A DNA stretch of 64,000 bases from Euglena gracilis. Lineage: Eukaryota > Euglenida > Euglenophyceae > Euglenales. Both the position numbers and the translations under genes were made by a program. Positions 36,951-64,000 of the stretch are shown here, piece after piece; the first letter of the stretch is position 1, and each line of letters starts with the position of its first letter. The stretch spans positions 75,404,634-75,468,633 of the forward strand of contig CP154954.1 in assembly GCA_039621445.1 (NCBI GenBank). The letters run 5' to 3'. The notes under the pieces are model-generated. The model saw nothing but the letters and a program-made list of their open reading frames with translations. It was not told the origin of the DNA and did no database searches.

Positions 36951-39802
36951 ACCGGGAGAAAGTGGGTCCCTGCCCACCCTAAATTTCCCACCCCAGCCTG
37001 GTCCCGGCCCACTCCCCTGAACCTCGCCGCAGCCTGCACGTCAAGAAGAGCTGACCCCCCCCCATGGTGACCTCTGGCCCCTCTCTGTTCTGATGCACGC
37101 CGTTTCCTGTGGTTTGGCAGGGTCTGTCAGGAGCAGCCGAAAGCTCGTCCAGGGATATCTCTAATGTTGGACCCCCTGGGGGGTAGGGTGGATGTGGTGG
37201 GGGGGTTAGAGAACCACTGAGACCAATGGCAGAATGACAGTGCCTGTGAAGCCCATCTTGCCCCTACTGGGGGGTGGATACACTCTTTGCGCTTGTCCGC
37301 CGTCGTCAATGACCGCAGGTGCCCTGGCCAACCCCCTGGCACCTGCAGGCAATGCACTGCTGTTCATTGCAGAAAAAATTCAAAGAAAGAAATTCAAACC
37401 TGTGACCTTTTTGTTTTTTAAGCCCCAGGAAAAAAAAAGAGGCTAAAAATAGGGGTCAAACTCCCACCTCTTGCTGGGGACCCACAAAGCCTTCGGAGGT
37501 TTCAAACCCAGTCACAGGTCCAACATCCCGAATCTTTTTCTTGGAAAACTGGAAATCTTTCATTTGGAATTCCTGGAATATTTGTATTTTTTTTTTGATG
37601 CTGGAAGCCCATTGCAGCCGGCTCACCTCTTGGTCTGCCTCGGCACCCTCTTGGGCCCTTTGGTGTGGCCCCGTGGCCCAACGCAGTCGCTCGCCCGTGC
37701 CATCGTTGACCGTGACACCGTGACCTTTTTTTTTTTTGCAATCTCTCCGCCCCCTGACCCACATTCTGCCTTCCCACCGAGCTCACCGAAGCGTGGCATG
37801 TGCGCACTCGCGGCTTTTGGTGTGTTCCCCGCCGATGATGGCCCCCACCCCCCTGAGTAGTATCCCACCCCTATTTCGGCGCTCTGAGGCATATTAATCT
37901 TGATGGAATTCTTTTTCCCGAAAGTGCCTGTAGGAGACCCATTTTGTTTTTAATATTTATATAGCCCCACCCCACCTCATGTTTCCCTCCTGTCCCCCAC
38001 TCCATCTTTGGGATTTCGCAAAACATCCAAATAAAAGCTGGACACGGTTCTTCAAGGTTTGGTGTTCCTCCCCAGGTTTTCATGCAAGTTGTCCTTTTTC
38101 TAAAAAAGAAGCGAAGTACAGGCTGCAGCAATTCCAATTTTTTTATATCCTTGTTTTGTCTTCACTGGGTGACAAGGATTTTTACCAAAAAGGAATATTA
38201 TTTAACATTTAAATGGTTCTTCAAACAGCTTTGTGCTTTTCCTCCTTCTGCCTGGAAACTGTGGACAGTAATCACAGCAGCAACAAGGCATCTGAGGTGT
38301 CATATCTCTTGTGGGCATCTTTTCCACAGTCTAGAACAACAGGGCCTGGATCTCAGCTGCACCATTTTCTGACAAATTTTCAACATTGCGTGGAAAATTT
38401 TCTGTGTGGAAAGAATCCATTTTGCATATTTTTCTGCTCACAGCTATCTAACTTCCAGAGTACACATAAAGGGATCCAAAGGGAGCAAAATTTGGAGGAG
38501 AAATATCCCTGGGCAGAAGTTTATGCACATTTCTCAACATTTTTTTTTATTATGCATCATCATCACCTTTATTTTTGTCAAGGGTTTTTTCGGATTTCAA
38601 ACAGTCCATTCTTTTAAGGCCTTTTCTTTTGTTAGGAAGCGGCTCACGGTGGCCATATGCCTGTCCGATGCATCTCCCATTAGCCCCTCAGGCTGTTTTA
38701 AGGAATGGCCATCTGTCATTTTTTCTTTGTTTCTTTTTTGAGTTTAGAATCTGGGTGTTGCCAACGTGTCTGTTTTATGCATCACTCGACCCAAAAGATC
38801 GAACATTTGAATGAGTTTGGGGAGGTTTCTCTTTGCAGGAGGGGGGTTGCCATTCTCCTATCCACATCCACAAGGAGTTCGGCACACTACCCATTGGATG
38901 GCGCAACTAAACAAACACAAACCCGCTGTTCTGGCTTTTTTTGATTTATATGCGTGTGTGCATATGTATATATACATTGCATATTGGGGTCAAAAAATTT
39001 CGACAGTTTTTTTCGTTGTTGATGGAATCTGGTTAAGGTCAGGAGTTTGGCCCAATTTTAGGCCTAACTTGTACACCTAAAACAAATCTAAAGGTTGACC
39101 TCACTTCCAACCCCAACCCCATCAGTAACCCAATTTTTAATTTTGTAATTTTCTTGATCCCGCTGGACCAACTGCTGCGTGGGGTGGGGCCGTGCTAGTG
39201 CGCACACATCACTACAACCCATGGGCTGGCAGAAGCTTTGGGGCTGGGGTATGCCCCACAAAATTTTCAAGCGCCCCACCTATGCGCCGCACCCCACCTA
39301 TGTAATTCCCCTGTTGTATTTATTTCTCTATATGTGTATGCATTTTTTGAAGATATTTCCGCAGTTACACATCCCGATCAGGGCGTCGCTTAAATCAGAG
39401 GGCATCCCAACCCCTGCCAGCCAATGGCTGCGGACCCCCATCCCTCCCTGCAACCAGTCATTTTTTAGCCACCCTTTGGGCGGCAGGACAGTATGGATTT
39501 TCAGCTTTCGGGGTTGCAAAGTAGGTCAAAATGGTTGACAATGGGCCTGATTTGGCCTGGCCAGGGCAAATTTAGGGGCAAAACAATTGAATTTTCTGCA
39601 TATTTGACATCTTTGGACTTTTTTTTTGCAGTTTCGATTATTTGGTACCCAGCTCGACCCCAGGTCAGGCCCCGTTCCAGCCGGGGGACCCCAACGGGGG
39701 GGAGTGGGGGGTCAGCCAGCAGCCATTTTCCTGCCAGCCCAAATTTTTCAGCCTCTGAGCTGGGCTAAGCAATACCCAGGTCCCGATGGTTTGATTTGTG
39801 CT

Positions 39803-40067
39803 CAGGGTTTTTTTTTTTTTTAAGGCTTGCACCCCCCCAGGGGGGGGGAGGGGGGTGGGTGGGTTTGGCCGAGCTCCCCCCCTGGCCCACTGGGAGACTT
39901 TTCGGCGCTGAAGGCGCCAAATTTTTTTTTTATTTTTGGCTATTTTTAGCGTTTTTCGCAAGTTTTGGCATTTTTCGGGAAAAGTTTGTGTGTCCCCCGG
40001 TACCCCCCCTAGGGTGGGTGGGTGGGGGGGGGGGCACCCCCTCCCCCCGGTCTTAAAAACCCCCCTG
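39803..40067. mobile_element. Family A TIR element, copy 1
   Basis: Left end CAGGG, a poly-T run, then AAGGC; right end GGTCTTAAAAACCCCCCTG. The core has GGTGGGTGGG, a GGCGCTGAAGGCGCC hairpin and a TTTTTGGC/TTTTTAGC stretch shared with copies 2 and 3. Confidence 0.7.
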
Positions 40068-40589
40068 CACGCTGCTCCCCTCTTCCTTGCCGCCATAGGC
40101 CGCCAGGGCTGCTTCGCCGCCATCGATGCGGGCCACACGCTCCGGCCGATCGGTGGAGGGGGACCCCAAGCCCAGCCTGGTCGTCTCGCTGGGACAGGGG
40201 CGGCGTGCCTCTGAGATGATGAGGGCCCCGCTACGCCGCGACGGAAAACCCTTCCGTTTGGCTTTGGTTCGCATGCTCTGGCATTGCTGACTGGAAGCGT
40301 TGGGGTGGGTCGCACGGGGTTGGGCGCCACTGGGTTTCCCCGGCGGCCGGGTCATACGCCAAGCAGCCGACTTGACAAGTTGCCTCTTTTCCCGACGATG
40401 ATTCCACGCACCCGAAGCGCTTCTCCGTTGCCACAGCGGCACACAGTCCCTGCGGGTCCCTTCCCGTGGCCGGGGACGCTGCGGAAGGGGAAGGGGTGGA
40501 CCCACCCCCACCGCCCCCCAGCCCAGGGGGTGGACAAATGGCCTGGCACACCGTCCCAAGCCTCCCCACCCCTCGCCCTTTCTCAGCAC
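40053..40589 (-). CDS. Uncertain Arg-rich ORF, 178 codons
   Basis: Open frame reading TRPPGKPSGAQPRATHPN and ARIDGGEAALAAYGGKEEG. Composition resembles the antisense retroelement frame at 29522-31399, and it starts beside a family A element. No domain is recognised. It may be a decayed retroelement piece or chance in GC-rich DNA. Confidence 0.2.
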   Translation of the reverse strand: MLRKGEGWGGLGRCARPFVHPLGWGAVGVGPPLPLPQRPRPREGTRRDCVPLWQRRSASGAWNHRREKRQLVKSAAWRMTRPPGKPSGAQPRATHPNASSQQCQSMRTKAKRKGFPSRRSGALIISEARRPCPSETTRLGLGSPSTDRPERVARIDGGEAALAAYGGKEEGSSVQGGF

Positions 40590-41039
40590 AGTCAGCTGCT
40601 TAAGGCAGCGGACTTGAATTAGAAGTTGGTGAAATTTGGGGCAAGGGGGGGAGCAAAAGAAACTCTTCGTATTTTTGCAAGCACGGCGATTGGGCCATTC
40701 GTCCCCCTGACCTCAACGCCCCCGGAAGGAAGCACCACCTCTGTTTGATCCTGCGGACAACTCTCCTGAGGGACGGTACCAATGTCCAGTGTGGAATGAG
40801 AAAAGCGCCTAGGACAATGATTGTTCACTTACAGCTGTTTGTTGTTGCCTATAAATGGTGCATTTTTTTTTCAATTTCTCCGCAGGGCTTTGTATATTGC
40901 GGAGTGTTTTTGGTTGAGTGAGTATGGGTTAAGTTCTTATGTCTGGTGTGTGTAGTTATTGAGAGAAGATATTGGATCCCCCAAAAAGTGGCCAATCCGT
41001 GCGAGCCATGCCAGTGTGAAGGAGGTGTGCAACACACCC

Positions 41040-41315
41040 AGAACGCACATTGCACAGCACAGCATGGCACGGCACGGCACGGCACAGCACAACGCAGCAC
41101 AGCGCAGAACAGCGCAGCACAGCACAGTGCACAGCACACATCTCTTTAAGGATTTGCAGATCCCCATGGGGGGGGCCCGATTTTGGCCCAGCCCAGCCGC
41201 AGCAGCACCACCCCCCTGGGGCATAGTGCGCAGCACAGCACAGCGCAGCTCACCGCAGTGCAGCACAGCACAGTGCGCAGCACAGTGCACAGTGTACAGC
41301 ACAGCACAGCACAGC
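41040..41315. repeat. CAGCACAGC-type short tandem repeats
   Basis: Two blocks of CACGG/CAGCA pentamer-like repeats (41040-41135 and 41225-41315) separated by unique sequence. Confidence 0.85.
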
Positions 41316-41389
41316 ACGCCATGGCACTCAAAAAAAAAACCAACGGCAACAGCAACGCGCTATCCGGGCCACACCGCCGGCCCATTCCA

Positions 41390-64000
<22,611 letters not shown>

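Larger units (their letters stand above)
35816..41389. other. Region between the Kelch gene and the first ISWI exon seen
   Basis: Must hold the Kelch 3' UTR and probably early ISWI exons or promoter, none of which I can place. It contains a short family A-like unit (36821-36950), family A copy 1 and an Arg-rich minus-strand ORF (40589-40053). Much of 37900-39400 is A/T-rich without signal. Confidence 0.4.

Overview
The window looks like nuclear DNA of a protist with very intron-rich genes, most likely a euglenid. The reason is the splicing. The sequence holds ordinary GT-AG introns and, beside them, many introns with no GT or AG at all. The ends of these introns are complementary to each other, with pairing that starts about 4 nt inside the 5' boundary and stops about 5-8 nt before the 3' boundary; several carry CAG at +4 to +6 and CTG at -8 to -6. 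As I recall, this is the description given for euglenid nonconventional introns. The species assignment is inference; no rRNA or organelle sequence is present to confirm it.

Three genes can be traced, all on the + strand. (1) About 522-19,138: a GT-AG gene for an acidic, Ala/Pro-rich protein with a helical C-terminal half, perhaps an SBF2/KIAA0513-like domain. (2) 20,117-35,815: a complete Kelch-repeat protein, 14 exons that join to 492 codons including the stop, with six Kelch motifs; intron 1 is nonconventional and the other twelve are GT-AG. (3) About 41,390 to beyond 64,000: an ISWI-type SNF2 chromatin-remodelling ATPase in about 25 small GC-rich exons. None of its resolved introns needs GT-AG, and even the DEAH box is assembled across a nonconventional junction. 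Between the ATPase and the HAND region three exons spell an RRM-like fold, which is not part of the usual ISWI layout. One exon carries a clear 2-nt frameshift.

Most of the rest is intron. It is filled with short dispersed elements that have terminal inverted repeats and poly-C/poly-G blocks (families called A, B, D, E, F, G, H and J here), a defective Tc1/mariner element with intact TA target duplications (12,493-13,460), an antisense gag/ORF1-like reading frame (29,522-31,399), a perfect 74-bp palindrome (31,430-31,593), and long microsatellites (CA, CT, CAA, ATC, GTT, GGGTGT). Many long open frames are only translations of these repeats. I saw no tRNA, rRNA or CRISPR array.
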